Assembly: GCF_000331775.1 (NCBI RefSeq)
Contig: NZ_CAPJ01000254.1
Coordinates: forward strand, 1 to 19,532
Source of the DNA: Xanthomonas translucens pv. translucens DSM 18974
Lineage (GTDB): Bacteria; Pseudomonadota; Gammaproteobacteria; Xanthomonadales; Xanthomonadaceae
Length of the DNA: 19,532 nt
Reading direction: 5' to 3'
Shown here: positions 6,909-15,951 of the stretch, in pieces
Numbering within the stretch: the first letter of the stretch is position 1
Layout of the letters: the number at the start of each line of letters is the position of its first letter
Notes under the pieces: model-generated
The model's database searches: none
Told to the model about the DNA's origin: nothing
Seen by the model: the letters and a program-made list of their open reading frames with translations, nothing else
Translations under genes and position numbers: made by a program

Positions 6909-8588
6909 ATGCATCACGACACCAGTCTCATCGACATCATCGCGGTCGGGCTCGCCCTCGCCTTCGTGCTCGGCACCCTCGCCCACCGGGTCAAGCTATC
7001 GCCGCTGGTCGGCTATCTGGTGGCCGGCATCTGCGTCGGTCCGTTCACTCCCGGCTTCGTCGCCGACCAGGCGCTGGCCAATCAGTTGTCGGAACTGGGG
7101 GTGATGCTGCTGATGTTCGGGGTCGGCCTGCATTTCTCGCTCGAAGACCTGATGGAAGTGAAGTGGATCGCGATCCCCGGCGCGCTGGCGCAGATCGCGG
7201 TGGCCACCCTGCTCGGCTGGGGGCTGGCCTGGAGCATGGGCTGGCCGACCCTGCATGGGCTGGTGTTCGGCCTGGCGTTGTCGGTGGCCAGCACCGTGGT
7301 GCTGCTGCGTGCAATGGAGGAACGGCGCCTGCTGGAAACCCAGCGCGGGCGCATCGCGGTGGGCTGGCTGATCGTCGAGGATCTGGTGATGGTGCTGGCA
7401 CTGGTACTGCTGCCGGCGTTGGCCGACGCGCTCGGCGGCAAGGGCGCCGGTACCGGCGCGATCCTCGGCGCGCTGGGCATCACCCTGCTGAAGATGGCCG
7501 CGTTCGTGGTGGTGATGCTGGTGGTCGGCCGCCGCGCGATCCCGTGGGTGCTGGAGAAGGTCGCCGCGACCGGCTCGCGCGAACTGTTCACGCTGTCGGT
7601 GCTGGCGATCGCGCTGGGCGTGGCGTTCGGCTCGGCCACCCTGTTCGGGGTGTCGTTCGCCCTGGGCGCGTTCTTCGCCGGCATGCTGCTGAAGGAATCG
7701 GAACTCAGCCACAAGGCGGCCAGCGATTCGCTACCGCTGCGCGATGCGTTCGCCGTGCTGTTCTTCGTCTCGGTGGGCATGCTGTTCGACCCGCACATCC
7801 TGCTCGAGCATCCCTGGCAGGTGCTGGCCACGTTCCTGACCATCACCGTGGGCAAGTCGCTGGCCGCGTTCGTGATCGTGCGCGCGTTCGGCCATCCCGC
7901 CGGCATCGCCCTGACCATCTCCACCAGCCTGGCGCAGATCGGCGAATTCTCCTTCATCCTGGCCGGGCTCGGCGTCAGCCTGGCGATCCTGCCCGAGACC
8001 GGGCGCGACCTGATCCTGGCCGGCGCGCTGCTGTCGATCATCGCCAACCCGCCGCTGTTCACCTGGCTGGACCGCTGGCAGGCCCGGCAGGCGGTGGAAG
8101 CGCCGGTGACGCTGGAGACGGAACTGCCGCCGGGGCCGTCGCTGGACCTGGTCGACCACGCGATCGTGATCGGCTACGGACGGGTCGGCAGCACCCTGGC
8201 CGCAGTGCTGCGCGAACGCGGCGTGCCGGTGCTGGTGATCGACGACAACCGCGAGCACGTGGAACGCGCGCATGCCGACGGCATTCCCGGCATCCGCGGC
8301 AGCGCCGCCGCCGACCGGGTGCTGGCCGAGGCGCATCCGGAAAAGGCCAAGATCGCGATCCTGGCGATCCCGCAGCCACTGGAGGCCGGCGAGGCCCTGG
8401 CCAAGCTGCGCGCGCTGAATCCGGGGCTGACCCTGCTGGCCCGCGCGCACAGCGATGCCGAGGTCAAGCATCTGCTCGAGCACGGCGCCGACGGCACGGT
8501 GATGGCCGAACGCGAACTGGCCTATTCGCTGGCCGAGATGGTGATGGCGACGCCGCCATACCGCGCCATGCGTACCGCGCCGGGCTGA
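6909..8588 (+). CDS. ybaL: YbaL-type cation/proton antiporter (CPA2, KefB-like) with TrkA-N domain
   Basis: This 559-residue inner-membrane protein very closely resembles E. coli YbaL. Recognisable stretches include SPLVGYLVAGICVGPFTPGF, LMFGVGLHFSLEDLM, GWLIVEDLVMVL, TGSRELFTLSVLAIALG, GAFFAGMLLKESELSH and FAVLFFVSVGMLFDP. The sodium/hydrogen-exchanger domain spans about residues 10-375 with a dozen hydrophobic segments. It is followed by a cytoplasmic TrkA-N nucleotide-binding domain with GYGRVG at 422-427. The family exchanges potassium or other monovalent cations for protons; the ligand controlling YbaL itself is not firmly known. The frame is open upstream to 6822, but MHHDTSL at 6909 matches the YbaL N-terminus (MHHATPL) and is chosen. 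It stands alone on its strand, with the Fur-regulated operon beginning about 120 bp downstream. Confidence 0.93.
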   Translation: MHHDTSLIDIIAVGLALAFVLGTLAHRVKLSPLVGYLVAGICVGPFTPGFVADQALANQLSELGVMLLMFGVGLHFSLEDLMEVKWIAIPGALAQIAVATLLGWGLAWSMGWPTLHGLVFGLALSVASTVVLLRAMEERRLLETQRGRIAVGWLIVEDLVMVLALVLLPALADALGGKGAGTGAILGALGITLLKMAAFVVVMLVVGRRAIPWVLEKVAATGSRELFTLSVLAIALGVAFGSATLFGVSFALGAFFAGMLLKESELSHKAASDSLPLRDAFAVLFFVSVGMLFDPHILLEHPWQVLATFLTITVGKSLAAFVIVRAFGHPAGIALTISTSLAQIGEFSFILAGLGVSLAILPETGRDLILAGALLSIIANPPLFTWLDRWQARQAVEAPVTLETELPPGPSLDLVDHAIVIGYGRVGSTLAAVLRERGVPVLVIDDNREHVERAHADGIPGIRGSAAADRVLAEAHPEKAKIAILAIPQPLEAGEALAKLRALNPGLTLLARAHSDAEVKHLLEHGADGTVMAERELAYSLAEMVMATPPYRAMRTAPG

Positions 8589-8704
8589 AGCCACGCGGTA
8601 GCCACGTGCAAGGACGCGCACGGCGGCAGCCGCGGAAGCCTGCCCAGGTGTCGCCGCGCACAAAAGCATCGACGCGAATGCAGTGGCGGCACCCCAACCG
8701 ACTT

Positions 8705-8717
8705 GATAATCATTATC
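8705..8717 (+). promoter_or_regulatory. Fur box controlling the siderophore operon
   Basis: GATAATCATTATC is a perfect palindrome and matches all 13 bases of the right-hand part of the 19-bp Fur consensus GATAATGATAATCATTATC. It lies about 50 bp before the start of the decayed aldolase gene and about 800 bp before xsuA. A TTGATA hexamer at 8703-8708, overlapping the box, could be the -35. Iron-bound Fur would repress the whole operon from here. No second Fur box is seen directly before xsuA. Confidence 0.85.
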
Positions 8718-8766
8718 GTTTAAGGCAGGATTGCAGCCCCTCCTCCAGCCCCGCTCGCCTCCATCT

Positions 8767-9487
8767 ATGGCTTGCAAGATCGGGTTGTTCAATTCGGTGC
8801 CCAGCCCGCTGCTGTGCGAGATGTTCGGCCACCTCGGCGACGACTTCGCGGTGCTCGACCTGGAGCACGTACTGCGCTCGCCGGCGAAACTGGAACACGC
8901 GCTCCACGCCTGCGAACTGGGCGACTGCGAGGCCTGGGTACGCGTGCCCCAGGTCGACGCCAAGCTGATCGGCCGGGTGCTCGATGCCAGCGCGCGCGGC
9001 GTGTTGCCGGCCGGGCTGGAGAGCGCCGAGCAGGCCGAACGCGCGGTCGCGGCCGCGCATTTTCCGCCGCACGGCCGGCGCGGCATCTGCGGCGGCCGCG
9101 TCACCGGCTTCGGCAGCGTCGCGCTGGCCGACTGCGTTGAATGCACGCGGCACGGCGTTGCGCGTGGTGCCGATGCGACAACGCGCGGCCACGGTGCGTG
9201 CGCTGCCGCAGATCCTGGAACCATACGGCGTGTCGCTGGTCATGGAAGGCGCGCTGAACCTGAACGTCGGCCCGCAGCGGATTCATCCGCAGGGGTGGAC
9301 GCAGGTGTTGGCGATCACCGCGGCCCGCGCCACCGCCAGCATGCCGTGCTGCCCCAATCCGCGCGACCCGGCACGGCGCCAATGCTGGCTGGCGCAGCCG
9401 AACCTGCAACGGCTATTCGCCAGCGAGGACCGCGCACTGTTGCAGGCCACGCTGGGCCAGCCCGCCGCCGACCTGCGTCCACGTTGA
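8767..9487 (+). pseudogene. Broken HpcH/HpaI-family aldolase (SbnG-type citrate synthase) gene
   Basis: From the ATG at 8767 the first frame encodes MACKIGLFNSVPSPLLCEMF and continues in family style: LDLEHV (catalytic His34), WVRVPQVDAKLIGRVLDA (Arg59), FPPHGRRGICGG and FGSVALADCV. Near 9136-9160 homology moves to the next frame (a one-base gain or two-base loss), which reads LRVVPM, ILEPYGVSLVMEGALNLNVG and CPNPRDPARR and ends at TGA 9485-9487. Other key positions have also decayed: the metal-binding Glu expected after PM is missing (PMRQRAA), and the later DL motif reads NL, where a few residues also appear deleted. Members such as SbnG make citrate for NIS siderophores and sit beside such operons. 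It is first in the Fur-controlled unit, 25 bp before xsuA. A sequencing error could explain the shift but not the other losses. Confidence 0.8.
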
Positions 9488-9512
9488 TTTTTCGTTCCCT
9501 GGAGTCATTTCC

Positions 9513-11636
9513 TTGATCGCTTCGTTTCCACAATCCCTGCTGACCATCTCGGTCGCGGCCGCACTGCTCGTACCGTTCGCGGCCATGGCACAAGAGACGC
9601 AGGAGGCGCAAAGCGCCGCGGCGCGGGTTCACCAGCTCGACACCGTGCACGTGCAACACAGCCTGCTCGGCGGTTCTACCGCCCAGGACGTGCAACATTA
9701 CGCCGGCAGCCGGCAGGTGATCAGCCATGACCAGCTCGCCAATGGCGCCAACCGCTCGATTGACGACGCGCTCCAGCACGTGCCGGGAGTGAAAATCCTA
9801 GATGAAACCGGAACCGGCGTGCTGCCCCAGATCATGGTGCGCGGGCTGTACGAAAGCCGCAGCGGGCGCGTGCAGGTCTTGATGGACGGCATTCCACTGT
9901 CATTGGCACCCTATGGCCAGACCAGCCTCTCACTGTTCCCGGTGACACTCAACCAGATTGATCGCATCGACATCGTGCGCGGTGGCGCGGCGGTGCAATA
10001 CGGTCCCAACAATGTCGGCGGCGTCATAAATCTGATCAGCAAGCCCATTCCGGAAAACTGGACCACCACGCTGGGTGAAAGAATCACCGCCGGCGGCGAC
10101 GGCAAATTCCTGCGCGATACCTATTTCAGCACCAGCGGCTACCTGACCGCGAATTTTGGCATGCAGCTGGATGCCGACTGGCTCAAGGGACAGTACTGGC
10201 GGGATCACAGCGACACCGACGTGAAGAACTTTCGCTGGCGTGCCGAATGGTGGCTGGCGGACGACAAAATACTCAAAGCCAGCGTGGAGCGTTACCTTGC
10301 CGACATGAACCTGGCCGGGGCCCTGTCGGCCGCCGACTACGAGCGCAACCCGCGCCAGTCCACGCGACCGCTGGACGATTTCACCGGTCGCACAACGCGC
10401 GCATCGCTGGTTTACGAGCAGAACCTGGGTGCGTGGGGGCCTTTTGACGACGCGCACTTTTCGTGGACGAACTTCGACTGGACCTCCGAGCGCAACTTCA
10501 TGTTCGGGTCGCGCCTGGCATCGGCCGAATCATTCCGTCCCGATCTGCCGCCACAGTTGTATAACGACGGACCGCGCAGCTTCGACGTCTACGGCACCCA
10601 GCCACAACTCGCCCTGCACGCGAACTCAGGCGGGGTCACCCAGCTATGGACCATCGGCACGCGCCTCGAACGCGAACGCATCGGGTACCTCGCGCAGGCC
10701 ACAGAGCTGGACAACGGCGCTTACACGCTGTTTCGCGACTGGCAATTTCATAACCGCGCGTTCGCTGCCTTCGCGAGCAATAGCATCGGCTTTTACGACG
10801 ACCGACTGATGGTCACTCCAGGCGTGCGTTACGAGCATCTTGATTCGGACTTCACGGATCGCACCTCGGGCAAGCGCTACTCCAACGATATCCGCGATCT
10901 TCTTCCCGGAATCACCGTCGGCTATCAAGCCGACAGCCAATGGTATTTCCATGCCGACGCGCAGCGCTCGCTGCGTCCGCCGCAGATCACGATGATCGTC
11001 TACGGCAACAATCTGGAGTCGGAGCTTTCCTGGAATTACGAAGTCGGCACGCGCTATACGCCCACGGCAACTACCAGCATCAGCGTCGATCTCTATCGCA
11101 TCGATTTCGACAACCAGATTCAATATAACAGCACCACTGCCAGCTACTCGAACCTCGGCAAAACCCGCAACCAGGGTGTCGAAGTGCAGCTGGAATGGAG
11201 CCCGGCATTCCTGCGCGATCTGAAGTTCGACGCCGGCTATTCCTATCTGGACGCGGCGCAAAAATCAGGGCAATACCAGGGATTCCGGGTGCCGTATACC
11301 TCACGCAACCAGGTGACTCTCGGCGCCACCTACGCACTCGGCGACACCGTGCTCGCGCTCAACGGCTACTACTTCAGCGGCGCCTTCAGCGATGCCGCCA
11401 ATACCCAGCGCGAAAACGCCATCGCCACGGTCGGCGCATTGCCCGCCTACTGGGTCGCGAACACGCAGATCACCCGCACGCTGACGAAGCGTGGCAGCAG
11501 CGTCCTGAAAGGCTCGCTGGCGGTGAACAACCTGTTCAATCGCCACTACTGGTATCGCGGGATCGATACCAGCCCGTGGGGTCGCGAGCCCGCGCCCGAG
11601 CGCACCGCCACGCTCGGCCTCGAACTGACTTTCTGA
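9513..11636 (+). CDS. xsuA: TonB-dependent ferric-siderophore receptor XsuA (PsuA-like)
   Basis: This 707-residue outer-membrane receptor starts at a TTG with GGAG 8 nt upstream. It has a signal peptide (MIASFPQSLLTISVAAALLV, cleavage after AMA at residue 26) and a TonB-box-like DTVHV at 43-47. The plug domain at about 60-175 contains DALQHVPGVKILDETG, IMVRGLYESRSGRVQVLMDG, IDRIDIVRGGAAVQYGPNN and GGVINLISK. The beta-barrel ends in TLGLELTF with the terminal phenylalanine needed for barrel assembly. Its place directly upstream of the five siderophore genes and behind the Fur box indicates uptake of the ferric siderophore made here, as PsuA does for vibrioferrin. It has more A/T-ending codons than the aldolase remnant before it. 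xssA starts 9 bp after its stop. Confidence 0.92.
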   Translation: MIASFPQSLLTISVAAALLVPFAAMAQETQEAQSAAARVHQLDTVHVQHSLLGGSTAQDVQHYAGSRQVISHDQLANGANRSIDDALQHVPGVKILDETGTGVLPQIMVRGLYESRSGRVQVLMDGIPLSLAPYGQTSLSLFPVTLNQIDRIDIVRGGAAVQYGPNNVGGVINLISKPIPENWTTTLGERITAGGDGKFLRDTYFSTSGYLTANFGMQLDADWLKGQYWRDHSDTDVKNFRWRAEWWLADDKILKASVERYLADMNLAGALSAADYERNPRQSTRPLDDFTGRTTRASLVYEQNLGAWGPFDDAHFSWTNFDWTSERNFMFGSRLASAESFRPDLPPQLYNDGPRSFDVYGTQPQLALHANSGGVTQLWTIGTRLERERIGYLAQATELDNGAYTLFRDWQFHNRAFAAFASNSIGFYDDRLMVTPGVRYEHLDSDFTDRTSGKRYSNDIRDLLPGITVGYQADSQWYFHADAQRSLRPPQITMIVYGNNLESELSWNYEVGTRYTPTATTSISVDLYRIDFDNQIQYNSTTASYSNLGKTRNQGVEVQLEWSPAFLRDLKFDAGYSYLDAAQKSGQYQGFRVPYTSRNQVTLGATYALGDTVLALNGYYFSGAFSDAANTQRENAIATVGALPAYWVANTQITRTLTKRGSSVLKGSLAVNNLFNRHYWYRGIDTSPWGREPAPERTATLGLELTF

Positions 11637-11645
11637 GGAATGCCC

Positions 11646-12893
11646 ATGTCGGTGAAACCACTCGTCATTCTTGCCCACATCCGCCACGCGGCCGTTGTCG
11701 AGGGCTTTCTACCCGCTGCGCATCGGCTGAATTTGCCGGTCGTTTTACTCACCGACCACCGTATCGATCACCTCGAATATTTCGCGCGTGAGCCGGCCTG
11801 CGCGCCGCAGAAAATTATCGAGTGCGACGTATTCAGCCCCCTCAGCGTGATCGACGCGTTGTACGGCGCAGGAATCCGGCCACGGGCGGTGTTGTCCAAC
11901 AGCGATCACCTACAGACCTCCGCTGCGCTGGTGGCGCAGTGTTTCGACTTGCCTGGTAAAGACTGGCGCGTATGCTATGCGGCGAAGAACAAGGCCGCCA
12001 TGCGCGAACGATTGCGCGAACTGGGATTGCCGACGCCCTGGTTTCATACGCTGGCGGCAGGCCAACCGGTGCCGGCAGACGCCGTCTTTCCGCTAGTGGC
12101 CAAACCACGCGAAGGCGTCTCGGGACTGGACGTCCAGATGTGTGCTTCGCGGGATGAACTGCATGCCTATACGCAATCGTTCTGGAGTCGATTCCCCAAT
12201 GGTGTTGTGCTGCTGGAGGGGTTTCTTGACGGCCCGCTGTTCAGCCTAGAAACGCTGGGTGACGGGCACCAGGCATGCGTTGTCGGCGGCTTCGATACGC
12301 GCCTGTCGGACCCGCCGCATTTCGTCGAACTGGAGTCGGTCTGGAACGGCCCGATCTGTCAACGCCACTACCAGCAGGCGCTAGCGCAAGTGCTCGCGCT
12401 TGGCGTCAATTTCGGCGTGTGCCATAGCGAATTTGCACTGACCGAACATGGCCCCGTGCTGATCGAGATCAATTACCGGAGCATTGGCGACGGCTGCGAG
12501 TTCATGCTTGATCGCTTGCTTGGCGGTCACTGGTTCGACTGGATTTTGCGCCTGCATCTGGGAGAAGCGTTGGACCGGACCGCAATAGAGCGCGAACTGG
12601 CGACGCCCCGACAGGCGATGTTGCGTTTTTACGTCGCCGATCGCGAAGGGCCGTTGCTTCAGGCCAGTGAATCACTGATCGAGAAAACGCCACACGCCTA
12701 TGCGGTCTACCGCAGCTTGCGGCGATCCGGCGATGACATTCGCTTGAGTCATTCCAACAAGGACTACCTCGGTGTCCTGAGCGTCGTCGCCGACGATCAG
12801 AAAAGCCTGCTGGATACGTTCACGGCCATGGAATCGCACTTGCATTGGCAGATCCAGTCGAGCACTCGCCAGCCGACCGAGCTATACGCATGA
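11646..12893 (+). CDS. xssA: ATP-grasp ligase XssA (PvsA-like), siderophore biosynthesis
   Basis: This protein of about 415 residues has the ATP-grasp fold. VAKPREGVSGLDV around 151-163 contains the ATP-binding lysine (K153) and glycine loop; LLEGFLDGPLFSLETL follows, and LIEINYR carries the Mg-binding E274 and N276. Such enzymes join a carboxylate to an amine through an acyl-phosphate. In vibrioferrin synthesis the homologue PvsA is proposed to attach alanine to the citrate-derived intermediate; the exact substrate here is inferred. The GAGGA overlapping the xsuA stop suits the ATG at 11646 (6-nt spacing); an in-frame ATG at 11640 overlaps that site and is less likely. The stop overlaps the xssB start by ATGA, so the two are coupled. 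Confidence 0.88.
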   Translation: MSVKPLVILAHIRHAAVVEGFLPAAHRLNLPVVLLTDHRIDHLEYFAREPACAPQKIIECDVFSPLSVIDALYGAGIRPRAVLSNSDHLQTSAALVAQCFDLPGKDWRVCYAAKNKAAMRERLRELGLPTPWFHTLAAGQPVPADAVFPLVAKPREGVSGLDVQMCASRDELHAYTQSFWSRFPNGVVLLEGFLDGPLFSLETLGDGHQACVVGGFDTRLSDPPHFVELESVWNGPICQRHYQQALAQVLALGVNFGVCHSEFALTEHGPVLIEINYRSIGDGCEFMLDRLLGGHWFDWILRLHLGEALDRTAIERELATPRQAMLRFYVADREGPLLQASESLIEKTPHAYAVYRSLRRSGDDIRLSHSNKDYLGVLSVVADDQKSLLDTFTAMESHLHWQIQSSTRQPTELYA

Positions 12894-14773
12894 CTGAATC
12901 GGACACCAGGAAATCGAGCGCGAAGCAGACCCTCGCGATCGGATCGGACGTCGGTAACTTCGGCATCTTCCAGGTCGATGGCGATGCAGACAGCGCCTAT
13001 ATCACCCAGCGCATTATCGACTGCTGCCTGCGTGAAGACCTGCATGCCATCGCCAGCCAGGGGTATGCGTCGGCACCGCCATTGCCGCTGGATACCATCT
13101 GGCCAGCGCTCGTTGGCCAGCAAGCGGAGCTGTGGTGGCAGGTACTGCACTGGCCCGGCGGGCCGATCTGGTTACCCGTTCGGCGCAGCGACCATATGCA
13201 GCCTGTGGCGGCGCTCAGCGATGGCTGGCTGCGTCGAACGGCACAGGGTGTACAGCTCGAATTTGGCGCGCAGGCGTGGCTGGCACTGCTTGCCGAGGGA
13301 CGGGATGAAAAAACCCGGATCCTGCACGAACAGTATGTCAAGGAAGCCGCCCTGGCGGTAAAGCACCGTGCATTGGCCCGCTCGGCGTTCGCGGTAAATG
13401 CCGAGCGTCTGGCGCAAGTGCTTGATCACCCGCAGTGGAGCGAACGCCTGCTGCTGGCCGATCAACTGGCCAGCTATCGCGACCATCCGTTCTATCCGAC
13501 GGCGCGCGCAAAGACCGGATTCGATGAAGCCGCCCTGCGCGCTTACGCGCCCGAGTACAACCCCTCTTTCGAGTTGCACTGGCTGGCCGTGCCGCGTGAC
13601 CAGGCCACGGTATCCACACCCGTGCCGGACTTCTGGCCGCGCCTGCGCGAGCTGGGTTTCGACGCCGCGCTGGAAAGCAGCCATGCCGCATTCCCGGTGC
13701 ATCCGATGACGTGGCCGCGGCTGGACGAGTTCGCCCTGCCCGATGGCACGTTGCGCGCGCAGTCCACCTACCTGCGCGTACGCCCGAGCCTTTCGGTGCG
13801 CACGGTGATCCCCCTCGACCATCCGACCCAGCACCTGAAACTGCCGCTGCTGATGTTTACGCTTGGCGCATTGAGCCTGCGCCTTATGCGCCCCTCCTCG
13901 CTTTACGACGGCTTCTGGTTTCAACGCGTCCTGAACGCGATCCGTGCCAGCGCCCCTGCTTTACACGACCGCTATGTTCACGTGGATGAAGCGCACTTCG
14001 GGCACGTCGCCGACAGCCTTCATTTGTCGTATTTGCTGCGCGTCTATCCATCCATGACCGAGCGAAGCACGCCGGTACCCGTCGCCGCACTATGCGCGCC
14101 GATGCCGGATGGGCGTGCGTTTTCGCTGCATCTGGCCGATCGTTTTTATGCCGGGGATGTGCTCGCTTGGTGGCGGGATTATCTCGATCTTCTATGCGGC
14201 GTGCATTTGCGCCTGTGGCTGGCATATGGCGTCGCGCTGGAAGCCAATCAACAGAACACCGTCATTATTTACAGTGACGACGCGGCACCGCGCCTGCTGA
14301 TGAAGGATAACGATGCCGGGCGCGTGTACAGGCAGCGCCTGCACAACCAGTTGCCTGAGGCAGAGGCCTTCGGACCGCTACACAATCAACGCATCCTTGT
14401 GCCGGACGACACCGCCCTGGGGCAGATGTTCTGCACCATCACCCTTCAACTCAACCTGCTCGCGGTGCTGGAGTGCGTCGCCGAAGCGAATCCCGCCCTG
14501 CACGCGCCGATGCTGGGCGCATTACGCCAGGGCATAGTCGCGATCCTGCAAAATTTGCAGGATGAAGGCATTGACACCCGCCCGGCCTGGCACTTGTTTG
14601 ACGCGCCAAGATTGCCGGTGAAGTATCTGCTCAGTGCCGGCAGCCTGCTCAGCAAGGACGCCACCGGCGCGACCGACATCCAGAAGTTCTACGGCAACAG
14701 CGCACCAAATTTCATGGTGGGTGCGCGTCGGACGCAAAGCGCTCGACGGCGACGTCAAGGCGGCGTTCGCTGA
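12890..14773 (+). CDS. xssB: NIS siderophore synthetase XssB (IucA/IucC family, PvsB-like)
   Basis: This product of about 627 residues is a cytoplasmic NRPS-independent siderophore synthetase that adenylates a carboxylate and condenses it with an amine or alcohol. Family landmarks are HPFYPTARAKTGF at 199-211, PSLSVRT at 299-305 and HLKLPL with Lys317, all parts of the ATP site. They are followed by the FhuF-like C-terminal region (LWLAYGVALEANQQNT and LMKDNDAGRVYRQ). The ATG at 12890 overlaps the xssA stop (ATGA); an ATG at 12845 in the same frame would overlap xssA by 49 bp and is rejected. The stop overlaps the xssC start (TGATG). The last 17 residues (GARRTQSARRRRQGGVR) are unusually arginine-rich and may reflect a late frameshift. 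Confidence 0.9.
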   Translation: MTESDTRKSSAKQTLAIGSDVGNFGIFQVDGDADSAYITQRIIDCCLREDLHAIASQGYASAPPLPLDTIWPALVGQQAELWWQVLHWPGGPIWLPVRRSDHMQPVAALSDGWLRRTAQGVQLEFGAQAWLALLAEGRDEKTRILHEQYVKEAALAVKHRALARSAFAVNAERLAQVLDHPQWSERLLLADQLASYRDHPFYPTARAKTGFDEAALRAYAPEYNPSFELHWLAVPRDQATVSTPVPDFWPRLRELGFDAALESSHAAFPVHPMTWPRLDEFALPDGTLRAQSTYLRVRPSLSVRTVIPLDHPTQHLKLPLLMFTLGALSLRLMRPSSLYDGFWFQRVLNAIRASAPALHDRYVHVDEAHFGHVADSLHLSYLLRVYPSMTERSTPVPVAALCAPMPDGRAFSLHLADRFYAGDVLAWWRDYLDLLCGVHLRLWLAYGVALEANQQNTVIIYSDDAAPRLLMKDNDAGRVYRQRLHNQLPEAEAFGPLHNQRILVPDDTALGQMFCTITLQLNLLAVLECVAEANPALHAPMLGALRQGIVAILQNLQDEGIDTRPAWHLFDAPRLPVKYLLSAGSLLSKDATGATDIQKFYGNSAPNFMVGARRTQSARRRRQGGVR

Positions 14774-15951
14774 TGCGCGTCCTGCGCAGCGTCCTGGCCG
14801 CTCATTATCTGGCGGCGTTCACCGCCCTGGGCATGCCGCTCTTCATGCCCAGGGTTCTGGCGCAACTGGCGCCGCATTCCCCCGATTGGCTGGTCGGTGT
14901 GCTGTATGTGCTACCCACCATCTGCACGGCGCTCACTGCCGCCACGTGGGGGCGCCTGGCTGATCGGTACGGCCGCAAACTGTCGCTGGTGCGCGCCCTG
15001 CTGGGACTGGCATTCGGCTTTGCGCTGGCCGGCCTGGCTCCGAACCTGCCGGTGTTCATCCTCGCGCTGATGATCCAGGGTGGCTGCGGCGGCTCGCTGG
15101 CGGCCGCCAATGCCTACCTGTCTACGCAAGTGCAGGGGCCTGCACTCTCTCGCTCGCTGGACTGGACCCAGTTTTCTGCGCGTCTTGCGATGGTCACGGC
15201 GCCGGCACTGCTGGGCCTCGCCACCGATCGGGGACTTGCACAAGGCCTGTATACCTATTTGGCCGCGCTCCCCTTACTGGGCTTGCTGCTGGCCATCCAG
15301 CTTCCGCCCGATTCAGTCGCCGGCACGCCCGGTGCGGCCGATGCTCGGTCCGCGGCCAAGCCGGATCAACGCCATGGCGCCCGGCTGTGGGGACTGCTGA
15401 GCATCCAATTTCTCTACTACTTTTCCGTGGTCATCACGTTCCCCTACTTTTTGGTCTATTGCCGGACCCTGGGGATTGCCGATGACAGCATGGCTGGACT
15501 GATTTATAGCCTGCCGCACTTGGTCTACCTGATCCTGATGCCCTGGCTGAAACCGGGAAAACTAGTGCTGTCGCACTGGGCGCTACTGGGCGGACTGGCT
15601 GTACTGACAGGCGCAAGCCTTTGCCAGGCATGGCTCAAGCATGCAGGCCCGCTGCTGCCGGTGCGGGTTTTGTACGGTGTCGGCATGACCCTGACGATCA
15701 TTGGCTTGAATCGGGCCATCAGCGAGTGCGCCAAACAAGGGGCAACCGGTCGCCTGTTTGGCGTATTCGACGCCTGCGGCAAATGGTCAGGAACGCTTGG
15801 CGGCGTTATCGCCGGTGTCCTGATGCAGCGCTATGGACCAGCCATGCCATTTGTTGCTTCAACGCTGGCGGGTATTGGCGCACTGATCGTCGCAGCCTTT
15901 GTTTTTCTCATCAACAAAAGGCCAGGATATGTTCCAGCACGGCATACGTGA
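14773..15951 (+). CDS. xssC: MFS siderophore exporter XssC (PvsC-like)
   Basis: This 392-residue inner-membrane protein has about 12 hydrophobic segments in two halves separated by a hydrophilic loop (about 180-200, GTPGAADARSAAKPDQRHG). The MFS signature GRLADRYGRK lies after the second segment, near residues 60-69. The segments ALLGLAFGFALAGLAPNL and VLYGVGMTLTIIGLN are typical of drug/proton antiporters. Sitting between two NIS synthetase genes, exactly as PvsC does in the vibrioferrin operon, it is inferred to export the finished siderophore. Its ATG at 14773 shares bases with the xssB stop. Its 3' end overlaps xssD by 23 bp. Confidence 0.9.
   Translation: MRVLRSVLAAHYLAAFTALGMPLFMPRVLAQLAPHSPDWLVGVLYVLPTICTALTAATWGRLADRYGRKLSLVRALLGLAFGFALAGLAPNLPVFILALMIQGGCGGSLAAANAYLSTQVQGPALSRSLDWTQFSARLAMVTAPALLGLATDRGLAQGLYTYLAALPLLGLLLAIQLPPDSVAGTPGAADARSAAKPDQRHGARLWGLLSIQFLYYFSVVITFPYFLVYCRTLGIADDSMAGLIYSLPHLVYLILMPWLKPGKLVLSHWALLGGLAVLTGASLCQAWLKHAGPLLPVRVLYGVGMTLTIIGLNRAISECAKQGATGRLFGVFDACGKWSGTLGGVIAGVLMQRYGPAMPFVASTLAGIGALIVAAFVFLINKRPGYVPARHT

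Noticed and set aside
7082..9224. Long minus-strand frames across the antiporter and aldolase remnant
   Set aside because: They mirror the codons of the plus-strand genes and show no domain, start signal or plausible composition.
15899..15928. Earlier ATG for xssD
   Set aside because: It would extend the overlap with xssC and adds residues translated from the xssC end; 15929 has a reasonable AAGG upstream.
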